Below, in pieces: positions 24,598 through 38,759 of a stretch of 64,000 nt of DNA; the stretch's first letter is position 1; each line of letters begins with the position of its first letter. This DNA comes from Euwallacea fornicatus. Taxonomy: Eukaryota > Arthropoda > Insecta > Coleoptera > Curculionidae. The notes beneath the pieces were generated by a model. It searched no databases and was not told the DNA's origin. It saw nothing but the letters and a program-made list of their open reading frames with translations. Position numbers and translations under genes: made by a program. The DNA lies in NCBI RefSeq assembly GCF_040115645.1, contig NW_027096012.1, positions 1,178,001-1,242,000 on the forward strand, written 5' to 3'.

Positions 24598-27500
24598 GTA
24601 CTTTTTTCTTGGAAATTCAACAAGATGGAATCATGATGTGTTGTGTCACCTGCAAGATCTCGTCGAGCTGATTAATTTGACACTTTGTTCAAGACATTTG
24701 GTCATCATTTGTCGAAGTTATTGAGCTTCAAAATATGAAAAATCGCACAATTTGAGTATTTGAGCACTTAAAGTACTCTTTTTCTTGGAAATTCAACAAG
24801 ATGCAATCATGATGTGTTGTGTCACCTGAAAGATCTCGTCGAGCTGATTAATTTGACACTTTGTTCAAGACATTTGGTCATCATTTGTCGAAGTTATCGA
24901 GCGTCAAAATTTGAGAAGTCTCACAATTTGAGTGTTTGAGCACTTAAACTACTCTTTTTCTTGGAAATTCAACAAGATGGAATCATGATGTGTTGTGTCA
25001 CCTGAAAGATCTCGTCGATCTGATTAATTTGACGCTTTGTTCAAGACATTTAGTCATCATTTGTCGAAGTTATTGAGCTTCAAAATATGAAAAATCGCAC
25101 AATTTGAGTATTTGAGCACTTAAAGTAGTCTTTTTCTTGGAAATTCAACAAGATGGAACCATCATGTGTTGTGTCACCTGAAAGATTTCGTCGAGCTGAT
25201 TAATTTGACACTTTGTTTAAGATATTTGGTCATCATTTGTCGAAGTTATCGAGCTTCAAAATATGAAAAATCGCACAATTTGAGTGTTTGAGCACTTAAA
25301 GTACTCTTTTTCTTGGAAATTCAACAAGATGGAATCATGATGTGTTGTGTCACCTGAAAGATCTCGTCTAGCTGATTAATTTGTCACTTTGTTTAAGACA
25401 TTTGGTCATCATTTGTCGAAGTTATCGAGTTTCAAATTTAGAAAAGTCTCACAATTTGAGTGTTTGAGCACTTAAAGTACTCTTTTTCTTGGAAATTCAA
25501 CAAGATGGAATCATGATGTGTTGTGTCACCTGAAAGATCTCGTCTAGCTGATTAATTTGTCACTTTGTTTAAGACATTTGGTCATCATTTGTCGAAGTTA
25601 TCGAGTTTCAAATTTAGAAAAGTCTCACAATTTGAGTGTTTGAGCACTTAAAGTACTCTTTTTCTTGGAAATTCAACAAGATGGAATCATGATGTGTTGT
25701 GTCACCTGAAAGATCTCGTCTAGCTGATTAATTTGTCACTTTGTTTAAGACATTTGGTCATCATTTGTCGAAGTTATCGAGCGTCAAAATTTGAGAAGTC
25801 TCACAATTTGAGTGTTTGAGCACTTAAAGTACTCTTTTTCTTGGAAATTCAACAAGATGCAATCATGATGTGTTGTGTCACCAGAAAGATCTCGTCGAAC
25901 TGATTAATTTGATACTTTGTTTAAGACATTTGGTCATCATTTGTCGAAGTTATCGAGCTTCAAAATATGAAAAATCGCACAATTTGAGTATTTGAGCACT
26001 TAAAGTACTCTTTTTCTTGGAAATTCAACAAGATGGGACCATCATGTGTTGTGTCACCTGAAAGATTTCGTCGAGCTGATTAATTTGACACTTTGTTTAA
26101 GATATTTGGTCATCATTTGTCGAAGTTATCGAGCTTCAAAATATGAAAAATCGCACAATTTGAGTGTTTGAGCACTTAAAGTACTCTTTTTCTTGGAAAT
26201 TCAACAAGATGGAATCATGATGTGTTGTGTCACCTGAAAGATCTCGTCTAGCTGATTAATTTGTCACTTTGTTTAAGACATTTGGTCATCATTTGTCGAA
26301 GTTATCGAGTTTCAAATTTAGAAAAGTCTCACAATTTGAGTGTTTGAGCACTTAAAGTACTCTTTTTCTTGGAAATTCAACAAGATGGAATCATGATGTG
26401 TTGTGTCACCTGAAAGATCTCGTCGATCTAATTAATTTGACACTTTGTTCAAGACATTTGGTCATCATTTGTCGAAGTTATGGAGCTTCAAAATATGAAA
26501 AATCGCACAATTTGAGTATTTGAGCATTTAAAGTACTCTTTTTCTTGGAAATTCAACAAGATGGAACCATCATGTGTTGTGTCACCTGAAAGATTTCGTC
26601 GAGCTGATTAATTTGACACTTTGTTTAAGATATTTGGTCATCATTTGTCGAAGTTATCGAGCTTCAAAATATGAAAAATCGCACAATTTGAGTGTTTGAG
26701 CACTTAAAGTACTCTTTTTCTTGGAAATTCAACAAGATGCAATCATGATGTGTTGTGTCACCTGAAAGATCTCGTCTAGCTGATTAATTTGTCACTTTGT
26801 TTAAGACATTTGGTCATCATTTGTCGAAGTTATCGAGTTTCAAATTTAGAAAAGTCTCACAATTTGAGTGTTTGAGCACTTAAAGTACTCTTTTTCTTGG
26901 AAATTCAACAAGATGGAATCATGATGTGTTGTGTCACCTGAAAGATCTCGTCGATCTAATTAATTTGACACTTTGTTCAAGACATTTGGTCATCATTTGT
27001 CGAAGTTATGGAGCTTCAAAATATGAAAAATCGCACAATTTGAGTATTTGAGCACTTAAAGTACTCTTTTTCTGGGAAATTCAACACGATGGAATGATGA
27101 TGTGTTGTGTCACCTGAAAGATCTCGTCGAGCTGATTAACTTGACACTTTGTTTAAGACATTTGGTCATCATTTGTCGAAGTTATCGAGCTTCAAAATAT
27201 GAAAAATCGCACAATTTGAGTGTTTGAGCACATAAAGTACTCTTTTTCTTGGAAATTCAACAAGATGGAATCATGATGTGTTGTGTCACCTGCAAGATCT
27301 CGTCGAGCTGATTAATTTGACACTTTGTTCAAGACATTTGGTCATCATTTGTCGAAGTTATTGAGCTTCAAAATATGAAAAATCGCACAATTTGAGTATT
27401 TGAGCACTTAAAGTACTCTTTTTCTTGGAAATTCAACAAGATGCAATCATGATATGTTGTGTCACCTGAAAGATCTCGTCGAGCTGATTAATTTGACACT

Positions 27501-30500
27501 TTGTTCAAGACATTTGGTCATCATTTGTCGAAGTTATCGAGCGTCAAAATTTGAGAAGTCTCACAATTGGAGTGTTTGAGTACTTAAAGTACTTTTTTCT
27601 TGGAAATTCAACAAGATGGAATCATGATGTGTTGTGTCACCTGCAAGATCTCGTCGAGCTGATTAATTTGACACTTTGTTCAAGACATTTGGTCATCATT
27701 TGTCGAAGTTATTGAGCTTCAAAATATGAAAAATCGCACAATTTGAGTATTTGAGCACTTAAAGTACTCTTTTTCTTGGAAATTCAACAAGATGCAATCA
27801 TGATGTGTTGTGTCACCTGAAAGATCTCGTCGAGCTGATTAATTTGACACTTTGTTCAAGACATTTGGTCATCATTTGTCGAAGTTATCGAGCGTCAAAA
27901 TTTGAGAAGTCTCACAATTTGAGTGTTTGAGCACTTAAACTACTCTTTTTCTTGGAAATTCAACAAGATGGAATCATGATGTGTTGTGTCACCTGAAAGA
28001 TCTCGTCGATCTGATTAATTTGACGCTTTGTTCAAGACATTTAGTCATCATTTGTCGAAGTTATTGAGCTTCAAAATATGAAAAATCGCACAATTTGAGT
28101 ATTTGAGCACTTAAAGTAGTCTTTTTCTTGGAAATTCAACAAGATGGAACCATCATGTGTTGTGTCACCTGAAAGATTTCGTCGAGCTGATTAATTTGAC
28201 ACTTTGTTTAAGATATTTGGTCATCATTTGTCGAAGTTATCGAGCTTCAAAATATGAAAAATCGCACAATTTGAGTGTTTGAGCACTTAAACTACTCTTT
28301 TTCTTGGAAATTCAACAAGATGGAATCATGATGTGTTGTGTCACCTGAAAGATCTCGTCGATCTGATTAATTTGACGCTTTGTTCAAGACATTTAGTCAT
28401 CATTTGTCGAAGTTATTGAGCTTCAAAATATGAAAAATCGCACAATTTGAGTATTTGAGCACTTAAAGTAGTCTTTTTCTTGGAAATTCAACAAGATGGA
28501 ACCATCATGTGTTGTGTCACCTGAAAGATTTCGTCGAGCTGATTAATTTGACACTTTGTTTAAGATATTTGGTCATCATTTGTCGAAGTTATCGAGCTTC
28601 AAAATATGAAAAATCGCACAATTTGAGTGTTTGAGCACTTAAAGTACTCTTTTTCTTGGAAATTCAACAAGATGGAATCATGATGTGTTGTGTCACCTGA
28701 AAGATCTCGTCTAGCTGATTAATTTGTCACTTTGTTTAAGACATTTGGTCATCATTTGTCGAAGTTATCGAGTTTCAAATTTAGAAAAGTCTCACAATTT
28801 GAGTGTTTGAGCACTTAAAGTACTCTTTTTCTTGGAAATTCAACAAGATGGAATCATGATGTGTTGTGTCACCTGAAAGATCTCGTCTAGCTGATTAATT
28901 TGTCACTTTGTTTAAGACATTTGGTCATCATTTGTCGAAGTTATCGAGTTTCAAATTTAGAAAAGTCTCACAATTTGAGTGTTTGAGCACTTAAAGTACT
29001 CTTTTTCTTGGAAATTCAACAAGATGGAATCATGATGTGTTGTGTCACCTGAAAGATCTCGTCTAGCTGATTAATTTGTCACTTTGTTTAAGACATTTGG
29101 TCATCATTTGTCGAAGTTATCGAGCGTCAAAATTTGAGAAGTCTCACAATTTGAGTGTTTGAGCACTTAAAGTACTCTTTTTCTTGGAAATTCAACAAGA
29201 TGCAATCATGATGTGTTGTGTCACCAGAAAGATCTCGTCGAACTGATTAATTTGATACTTTGTTTAAGACATTTGGTCATCATTTGTCGAAGTTATCGAG
29301 CTTCAAAATATGAAAAATCGCACAATTTGAGTATTTGAGCACTTAAAGTACTCTTTTTCTTGGAAATTCAACAAGATGGGACCATCATGTGTTGTGTCAC
29401 CTGAAAGATTTCGTCGAGCTGATTAATTTGACACTTTGTTTAAGATATTTGGTCATCATTTGTCGAAGTTATCGAGCTTCAAAATATGAAAAATCGCACA
29501 ATTTGAGTGTTTGAGCACTTAAAGTACTCTTTTTCTTGGAAATTCAACAAGATGGAATCATGATGTGTTGTGTCACCTGAAAGATCTCGTCTAGCTGATT
29601 AATTTGTCACTTTGTTTAAGACATTTGGTCATCATTTGTCGAAGTTATCGAGTTTCAAATTTAGAAAAGTCTCACAATTTGAGTGTTTGAGCACTTAAAG
29701 TACTCTTTTTCTTGGAAATTCAACAAGATGGAATCATGATGTGTTGTGTCACCTGAAAGATCTCGTCGATCTAATTAATTTGACACTTTGTTCAAGACAT
29801 TTGGTCATCATTTGTCGAAGTTATGGAGCTTCAAAATATGAAAAATCGCACAATTTGAGTATTTGAGCACTTAAAGTACTCTTTTTCTTGGAAATTCAAC
29901 AAGATGGAACCATCATGTGTTGTGTCACCTGAAAGATTTCGTCGAGCTGATTAATTTGACACTTTGTTTAAGATATTTGGTCATCATTTGTCGAAGTTAT
30001 CGAGCTTCAAAATATGAAAAATCGCACAATTTGAGTGTTTGAGCACTTAAAGTACTCTTTTTCTTGGAAATTCAACAAGATGCAATCATGATGTGTTGTG
30101 TCACCTGAAAGATCTCGTCTAGCTGATTAATTTGTCACTTTGTTTAAGACATTTGGTCATCATTTGTCGAAGTTATCGAGTTTCAAATTTAGAAAAGTCT
30201 CACAATTTGAGTGTTTGAGCACTTAAAGTACTCTTTTTCTTGGAAATTCAACAAGATGGAATCATGATGTGTTGTGTCACCTGAAAGATCTCGTCGATCT
30301 AATTAATTTGACACTTTGTTCAAGACATTTGGTCATCATTTGTCGAAGTTATGGAGCTTCAAAATATGAAAAATCGCACAATTTGAGTATTTGAGCACTT
30401 AAAGTACTCTTTTTCTGGGAAATTCAACACGATGGAATGATGATGTGTTGTGTCACCTGAAAGATCTCGTCGAGCTGATTAACTTGACACTTTGTTTAAG

Positions 30501-30930
30501 ACATTTGGTCATCATTTGTCGAAGTTATCGAGCTTCAAAATATGAAAAATCGCACAATTTGAGTGTTTGAGCACATAAAGTACTCTTTTTCTTGGAAATT
30601 CAACAAGATGGAATCATGATGTGTTGTGTCACCTGCAAGATCTCGTCGAGCTGATTAATTTGACACTTTGTTCAAGACATTTGGTCATCATTTGTCGAAG
30701 TTATTGAGCTTCAAAATATGAAAAATCGCACAATTTGAGTATTTGAGCACTTAAAGTACTCTTTTTCTTGGAAATTCAACAAGATGCAATCATGATGTGT
30801 TGTGTCACCTGAAAGATCTCGTCGAGCTGATTAATTTGACACTTTGTTCAAGACATTTGGTCATCATTTGTCGAAGTTATCGAGCGTCAAAATTTGAGAA
30901 GTCTCACAATTTGAGTGTTTGAGCACTTAA
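24598..30930. repeat. 3-kb tandem duplication with an internal 352-bp expansion
   Basis: Sequence from about 24,600 recurs at an offset of 2,991 bp (17 monomers) and, after an insertion, at 3,343 bp (19 monomers). Anchors at 2,991 are TACTTTTTTC with CTGCAAG (24,601 / 27,592) and the rare CACTTAAACTACTC (24,941 / 27,932). Anchors at 3,343 are GATGGGACC (26,032 / 29,375) and CTGGG (27,072 / 30,415). The second copy therefore has two extra monomers. The event predates the 12.3-kb duplication, because both 12.3-kb copies carry the expanded form. Confidence 0.8.
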
Positions 30931-33900
30931 ACTACTCTTTTTCTTGGAAATTCAACAAGATGGAATCATGATGTGTTGTGTCACCTGAAAGATCTCGTCG
31001 ATCTGATTAATTTGACGCTTTGTTCAAGACATTTGGTCATCATTTGTCGAAGTTATTGAGCTTCAAAATATGAAAAATCGCACAATTTGAGTATTTGAGC
31101 ACTTAAAGTACTCTTTTTCTTGGAAATTCAACAAGATGCAATCATGATGTGTTGTGTCACCTGAAAGATCTCGTCGAACTGATTAATTTGATACTTTGTT
31201 TAAGACATTTGGTCATCATTTGTCGAAGTTATCGAGCGTCAAAATTTGAGAAGTCTCACAATTGGAGTGTTTGAGTACTTAAAGTACTTTTTTCTTGGAA
31301 ATTCAACAAGATGGAATCATAATGTGTTATGTCACCTGAAAGATCTCGTCGATCTGATTAATTTGACACTTTGTTCAAGACATTTGGTCATCATTTGTCG
31401 AAGTTATCGAGCGTCAAAATTTGAGAAGTCTCACAATTTGAGTGTTTGAGCACTTAAAGTACTCTTTTTCTTGGAAATTCAACAAGATGGAATCATGATG
31501 TGTTATGTCACCTGAAAGATCTCGTCGAGCTGATTAATTTGACACTTTGTTCAAGACATTTGGTCATCATTTGTCGAAGTTATTGAGCTTCAAAATATGA
31601 AAAATCGCACAATTTGAGTATTTGATCACTTAAAGTACTCTTTTTCTTGGAAATTCAACAAGATGGAACCATCATGTGTTGTGTCACCTGAAAGATCTCG
31701 TCGAGCTGATTAATTTGACACTTTGTTTAAGACATTTGGTCATCATTTGTCGAAGTTATCGAGCTTCAAAATATGAAAAATCGCACAATTTGAGTGTTTG
31801 AGCACTTAAAGTACTCTTTTTCTTGGAAATTCAACAAGATGGAATCATGATGTGTTGTGTCACCTGAAAGATCTCGTCGAGCTGATTAATTTGTCACTTT
31901 GTTTAAGACATTTGGTCATCATTTGTCGAAGTTATCGAGTTTCAAATTTAGAAAAGTCTCACAATTTGAGTGTTTGAGCACTTAAAGTACTCTTTTTCTT
32001 GGAAATTCAACAAGATGGAATCATGATGTGTTGTGTCACCTGAAAGATCTCGTCTAGCTGATTAATTTGTCACTTTGTTTAAGACATTTGGTCATCATTT
32101 GTCGAAGTTATCGAGCGTCAAAATTTGAGAAGTCTCACAATTTGAGTGTTTGAGCACTTAAAGTACTCTTTTTCTTGGAAATTCAACAAGATGCAATCAT
32201 GATGTGTTGTGTCACCAGAAAGATCTCGTCGAACTGATTAATTTGATACTTTGTTTAAGACATTTGGTCATCATTTGTCGAAGTTATTGAGCTTCAAAAT
32301 ATGAAAAATCGCACAATTTGAGTATTTGAGCACTTAAAGTACTCTTTTTCTTGGAAATTCAACAAGATGGAACCATCATGTGTTGTGTCACCTGAAAGAT
32401 TTCGTCGAGCTGATTAATTTGACACTTTGTTTAAGATATTTGGTCATCATTTGTCGAAGTTATCGAGCTTCAAAATATGAAAAATCGCACAATTTGAGTG
32501 TTTGAGCACTTAAAGTACTCTTTTTCTTGGAAATTCAACAAGATGGAATCATGATGTGTTGTGTCACCTGAAAGATCTCGTCTAGCTGATTAATTTGTCA
32601 CTTTGTTTAAGACATTTGGTCATCATTTGTCGAAGTTATCGAGTTTCAAATTTAGAAAAGTCTCACAATTTGAGTGTTTGAGCACTTAAAGTACTCTTTT
32701 TCTTGGAAATTCAACAAGATGGAATCATGATGTGTTGTGTCACCTGAAAGATCTCGTCGATCTAATTAATTTGACACTTTGTTCAAGACATTTGGTCATC
32801 ATTTGTCGAAGTTATGGAGCTTCAAAATATGAAAAATCGCACAATTTGAGTATTTGAGCACTTAAAGTACTCTTTTTCTGGGAAATTCAACACGATGGAA
32901 TGATGATGTGTTGTGTCACCTGAAAGATCTCGTCGAGCTGATTAACTTGACACTTTGTTTAAGACATTTGGTCATCATTTGTCGAAGTTATCGAGCTTCA
33001 AAATATGAAAAATCGCACAATTTGAGTGTTTGAGCACATAAAGTACTCTTTTTCTTGGAAATTCAACAAGATGGAATCATGATGTGTTGTGTCACCTGCA
33101 AGATCTCGTCGAGCTGATTAATTTGACACTTTGTTCAAGACATTTGGTCATCATTTGTCGAAGTTATTGAGCTTCAAAATATGAAAAATCGCACAATTTG
33201 AGTATTTGAGCACTTAAAGTACTCTTTTTCTTGGAAATTCAACAAGATGCAATCATGATGTGTTGTGTCACCTGAAAGATCTCGTCGAGCTGATTAATTT
33301 GACACTTTGTTCAAGACATTTGGTCATCATTTGTCGAAGTTATCGAGCGTCAAAATTTGAGAAGTCTCACAATTTGAGTGTTTGAGCACTTAAACTACTC
33401 TTTTTCTTGGAAATTCAACAAGATGCAATCATGATGTGTTGTGTCACCTGAAAGATCTCGTCGATCTGATTAATTTGACGCTTTGTTCAAGACATTTAGT
33501 CATCATTTGTCGAAGTTATTGAGCTTCAAAATATGAAAAATCGCACAATTTGAGTATTTGAGCACTTAAAGTAGTCTTTTTCTTGGAAATTCAACAAGAT
33601 GGAACCATCATGTGTTGTGTCACCTGAAAGATTTCGTCGAGCTGATTAATTTGACACTTTGTTTAAGATATTTGGTCATCATTTGTCGAAGTTATCGAAC
33701 TTCAAAATATGAAAAATCGCACAATTTGAGTGTTTGAGCACTTAAAGTACTCTTTTTCTTGGAAATTCAACAAGATGGAATCATGATGTGTTGTGTCACC
33801 TGAAAGATCTCGTCTAGCTGATTAATTTGTCACTTTGTTTAAGACATTTGGTCATCATTTGTCGAAGTTATCGAATTTCAAATTTAGAAAAGTCTCACAA

Positions 33901-36900
33901 TTTGAGTGTTTGAGCACTTAAAGTACTCTTTTTCTTGGAAATTCAACAAGATGGAATCATGATGTGTTGTGTCACCTGAAAGATCTCGTCGAGCTGATTA
34001 ATTTGATACTTTGTTTAAGACATTTGGTCATCATTTGTCGAAGTTATCGAGTTTCAAATTTAGAAAAGTCTCACAATTTGAGTGTTTGAGCACTTAAAGT
34101 ACTCTTTTTCTTGGAAATTCAACAAGATGGAATCATGATGTGTTGTGTCACCTGAAAGATCTCGTCTAGCTGATTAATTTGTCACTTTGTTTAAGACATT
34201 TGGTCATCATTTGTCGAAGTTATCGAGCTTCAAAATATGAAAAATCGCACAATTTGAGTATTTGAGCACTTAAAGTAGTCTTTTTCTTGGAAATTCAACA
34301 AGATGGAACCATCATGTGTTGTGTCACCTGAAAGATTTCGTCGAGCTGATTAATTTGACACTTTGTTTAAGATATTTGGTCATCATTTGTCGAAGTTATC
34401 GAACTTCAAAATATGAAAAATCGCACAATTTGAGTGTTTGAGCACTTAAAGTACTCTTTTTCTTGGAAATTCAACAAGATGGAATCATGATGTGTTGTGT
34501 CACCTGAAAGATCTCGTCTAGCTGATTAATTTGTCACTTTGTTTAAGACATTTGGTCATCATTTGTCGAAGTTATCGAATTTCAAATTTAGAAAAGTCTC
34601 ACAATTTGAGTGTTTGAGCACTTAAAGTACTCTTTTTCTTGGAAATTCAACAAGATGGAATCATGATGTGTTGTGTCACCTGAAAGATCTCGTCGAGCTG
34701 ATTAATTTGATACTTTGTTTAAGACATTTGGTCATCATTTGTCGAAGTTATCGAGCGTCAAAATTTGAGAAGTCTCACAATTGGAGTGTTTGAGTACTTA
34801 AAGTACTTTTTTCTTGGAAATTCAACAAGATGGAATCATAATGTGTTATGTCACCTGAAAGATCTCGTCGATCTAATTAATTTGACACTTTGTTCAAGAC
34901 ATTTGGTCATCATTTGTCGAAGTTATTGAGCTTCAAAATATGAAAAATCGCACAATTTGAGTATTTGAGCACTTAAAGTAGTCTTTTTCTTGGAAATTCA
35001 ACAAGATGGAACCATCATGTGTTGTGTCACCTGAAAGATTTCGTCGAGCTGATTAATTTGACACTTTGTTTAAGATATTTGGTCATCATTTGTCGAAGTT
35101 ATCGAGCTTCAAAATATGAAAAATCGCACAATTTGAGAGTTTGAGCACTTAAAGTACTCTTTTTCTTGGAAATTCAACAAGATGGAATCATGATGTGTTG
35201 TGTCACCTGAAAGATCTCGTCTAGCTGATTAATTTGTCACTTTGTTTAAGACATTTGGTCATCATTTGTCGAAGTTATCGAGTTTCAAATTTAGAAAAGT
35301 CTCACAATTTGAGTGTTTGAGCACTTAAAGTACTCTTTTTCTTGGAAATTCAACAAGATGGAATCATGATGTGTTGTGTCACCTGAAAGATCTCGTCGAT
35401 CTAATTAATTTGACACTTTGTTCAAGACATTTGGTCATCATTTGTCGAAGTTATGGAGCTTCAAAATATGAAAAATCGCACAATTTGAGTATTTGAGCAC
35501 TTAAAGTACTCTTTTTCTGGGAAATTCAACACGATGGAATGATGATGTGTTGTGTCACCTGAAAGATCTCGTCGAGCTGATTAACTTGACACTTTGTTTA
35601 AGACATTTGGTCATCATTTGTCGAAGTTATCGAGCTTCAAAATATGAAAAATCGCACAATTTGAGTGTTTGAGCACATAAAGTACTCTTTTTCTTGGAAA
35701 TTCAACAAGATGGAATCATGATGTGTTGTGTCACCTGCAAGATCTCGTCGAGCTGATTAATTAGACACTTTGTTCAAGACATTTGGTCATCATTTGTCGA
35801 AGTTATTGAGCTTCAAAATATGAAAAATCGCACAATTTGAGTATTTGAGCACTTAAAGTACTCTTTTTCTTGGAAATTCAACAAGATGCAATCATGATGT
35901 GTTGTGTCACCTGAAAGATCTCGTCGAGCTGATTAATTTGACACTTTGTTCAAGACATTTGGTCATCATTTGTCGAAGTTATCGAGCGTCAAAATTTGAG
36001 AAGTCTCACAATTTGAGTGTTTGAGCACTTAAACTACTCTTTTTCTTGGAAATTCAACAAGATGCAATCATGATGTGTTGTGTCACCTGAAAGATCTCGT
36101 CGAGCTGATTAATTTGACACTTTGTTCGGAACATTTGGTCATCATTTGTCGAAGTTATCGAGCGTCAAAATTTGAGAAGTCTCACAATTTGAGTGTTTGA
36201 GCACTTAAACTACTCTTTTTCTTGAAAATTCAACAAGATGGAATCATGATGTGTTGTGTCACCTGAAAGATCTCGTCGATCTGATTAATTTGACGCTTTG
36301 TTCAAGACATTTAGTCATCATTTGTCGAAGTTATTGAGCTTCAAAATATGAAAAATCGCACAATTTGAGTATTTGAGCACTTAAAGTAGTCTTTTTCTTG
36401 GAAATTCAACAAGATGGAACCATCATGTGTTGTGTCACCTGAAAGATTTCGTCGAGCTGATTAATTTGACACTTTGTTTAAGATATTTGGTCATCATTTG
36501 TCGAAGTTATCGAACTTCAAAATATGAAAAATCGCACAATTTGAGTGTTTGAGCACTTAAAGTACTCTTTTTCTTGGAAATTCAACAAGATGGAATCATG
36601 ATGTGTTGTGTCACCTGAAAGATCTCGTCTAGCTGATTAATTTGTCACTTTGTTTAAGACATTTGGTCATCATTTGTCGAAGTTATCGAATTTCAAATTT
36701 AGAAAAGTCTCACAATTTGAGTGTTTGAGCACTTAAAGTACTCTTTTTCTTGGAAATTCAACAAGATGGAATCATGATGTGTTGTGTCACCTGAAAGATC
36801 TCGTCGAGCTGATTAATTTGATACTTTGTTTAAGACATTTGGTCATCATTTGTCGAAGTTATCGAGTTTCAAATTTAGAAAAGTCTCACAATTTGAGTGT

Positions 36901-38759
36901 TTGAGCACTTAAAGTACTCTTTTTCTTGGAAATTCAACAAGATGGAATCATGATGTGTTGTGTCACCTGAAAGATCTAGTCTAGCTGATTAATTTGTCAC
37001 TTTGTTTAAGACATTTGGTCATCATTTGTCGAAGTTATCGAGCTTCAAAATATGAAAAATCGCACAATTTGAGTATTTGAGCACTTAAAGTAGTCTTTTT
37101 CTTGGAAATTCAACAAGATGGAACCATCATGTGTTGTGTCACCTGAAAGATTTCGTCGAGCTGATTAATTTGACACTTTGTTTAAGATATTTGGTCATCA
37201 TTTGTCGAAGTTATCGAACTTCAAAATATGAAAAATCGCACAATTTGAGTGTTTGAGCACTTAAAGTACTCTTTTTCTTGGAAATTCAACAAGATGGAAT
37301 CATGATGTGTTGTGTCACCTGAAAGATCTCGTCTAGCTGATTAATTTGTCACTTTGTTTAAGACATTTGGTCATCATTTGTCGAAGTTATCGAATTTCAA
37401 ATTTAGAAAAGTCTCACAATTTGAGTGTTTGAGCACTTAAAGTACTCTTTTTCTTGGAAATTCAACAAGATGGAATCATGATGTGTTGTGTCACCTGAAA
37501 GATCTCGTCGAGCTGATTAATTTGATACTTTGTTTAAGACATTTGGTCATCATTTGTCGAAGTTATCGAGCGTCAAAATTTGAGAAGTCTCACAATTGGA
37601 GTGTTTGAGTACTTAAAGTACTTTTTTCTTGGAAATTCAACAAGATGGAATCATAATGTGTTATGTCACCTGAAAGATCTCGTCGATCTAATTAATTTGA
37701 CACTTTGTTCAAGACATTTGGTCATCATTTGTCGAAGTTATGGAACTTCAAAATATGAAAAATCGCACAATTTGAGTGTTTGAGCACTTAAAGTACTCTT
37801 TTTCTTGGAAATTCAACAAGATGGAATCATGATGTGTTGTGTCACCTGAAAGATCTCGTCTAGCTGATTAATTTGTCACTTTGTTTAAGACATTTGGTCA
37901 TCATTTGTCGAAGTTATCGAATTTCAAATTTAGAAAAGTCTCACAATTTGAGTGTTTGAGCACTTAAAGTACTCTTTTTCTTGGAAATTCAACAAGATGG
38001 AATCATGATGTGTTGTGTCACCTGAAAGATCTCGTCGAGCTGATTAATTTGATACTTTGTTTAAGACATTTGGTCATCATTTGTCGAAGTTATCGAGCGT
38101 CAAAATTTGAGAAGTCTCACAATTGGAGTGTTTGAGTACTTAAAGTACTTTTTTCTTGGAAATTCAACAAGATGGAATCATAATGTGTTATGTCACCTGA
38201 AAGATCTCGTCGATCTAATTAATTTGACACTTTGTTCAAGACATTTGGTCATCATTTGTCGAAGTTATGGAGCTTCAAAATATGAAAAATCGCACAATTT
38301 GAGTATTTGAGCACTTAAAGTACTCTTTTTCTGGGAAATTCAACACGATGGAATGATGATGTGTTGTGTCACCTGAAAGATCTCGTCGAGCTGATTAACT
38401 TGACACTTTATTTAAGACATTTGGTCATCATTTGTCGAAGTTATCGAGCTTCAAAATATGAAAAATCGCACAATTTGAGTGTTTGAGCACATAAAGTACT
38501 CTTTTTCTTGGAAATTCAACAAGATGCAATCATGATGTGTTGTGTCACCTGAAAGATCTCGTCGAACTGATTAATTTGATACTTTGTTTAAGACATTTGG
38601 TCATCATTTGTCGAAGTTATCGAGCTTCAAAATATGAAAAATCGCACAATTTCAGTGTTTGAGCACTTAAAGTACTCTTTTTCTTGGAAATTCAACAAGA
38701 TGGAATCATAATGTGTTATGTCACCTGAAAGATCTCGTCGATCTGATTAATTTGACACC
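26445..38759. repeat. 12,315-bp (70-monomer) duplication, copy 1
   Basis: This block is repeated immediately downstream with a constant offset of 12,315 bp. Marker spacings of 19, 14, 15, 16 and 6 monomers add up to 70. Shared rare variants include GATATGTTGTG (27,449 / 39,764), TTCGGAACATTTG (about 36,126 / 48,441), CTTGAAAATTC (about 36,222 / 48,537), TTTGAGAGTTTGAG (about 35,133 / 47,448) and CAATTTCAGTG (about 38,648 / 50,963). Two differences were noticed: A at 35,763 versus T at 48,078, and A at 36,978 versus C at 49,293. The left break is at 26,444/38,759, where CACTTTG becomes CACCTTG. Confidence 0.9.
27920..28637. repeat. Two-monomer (352-bp) tandem duplication
   Basis: A pair of monomers, one with CTTAAACTACTC and TTTGACGC, the next with AAAGTAGTC and GGAACCATCATG, is present twice in a row. 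CACTTAAACT falls at 27,932 and 28,284, and TTAAAGTAGT at 28,111 and 28,463, in each case 352 bp apart. The parental region at 24.9-25.3 kb has only one pair. The same double pair is seen at about 40,235-40,952 in the second 12.3-kb copy. Confidence 0.82.
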
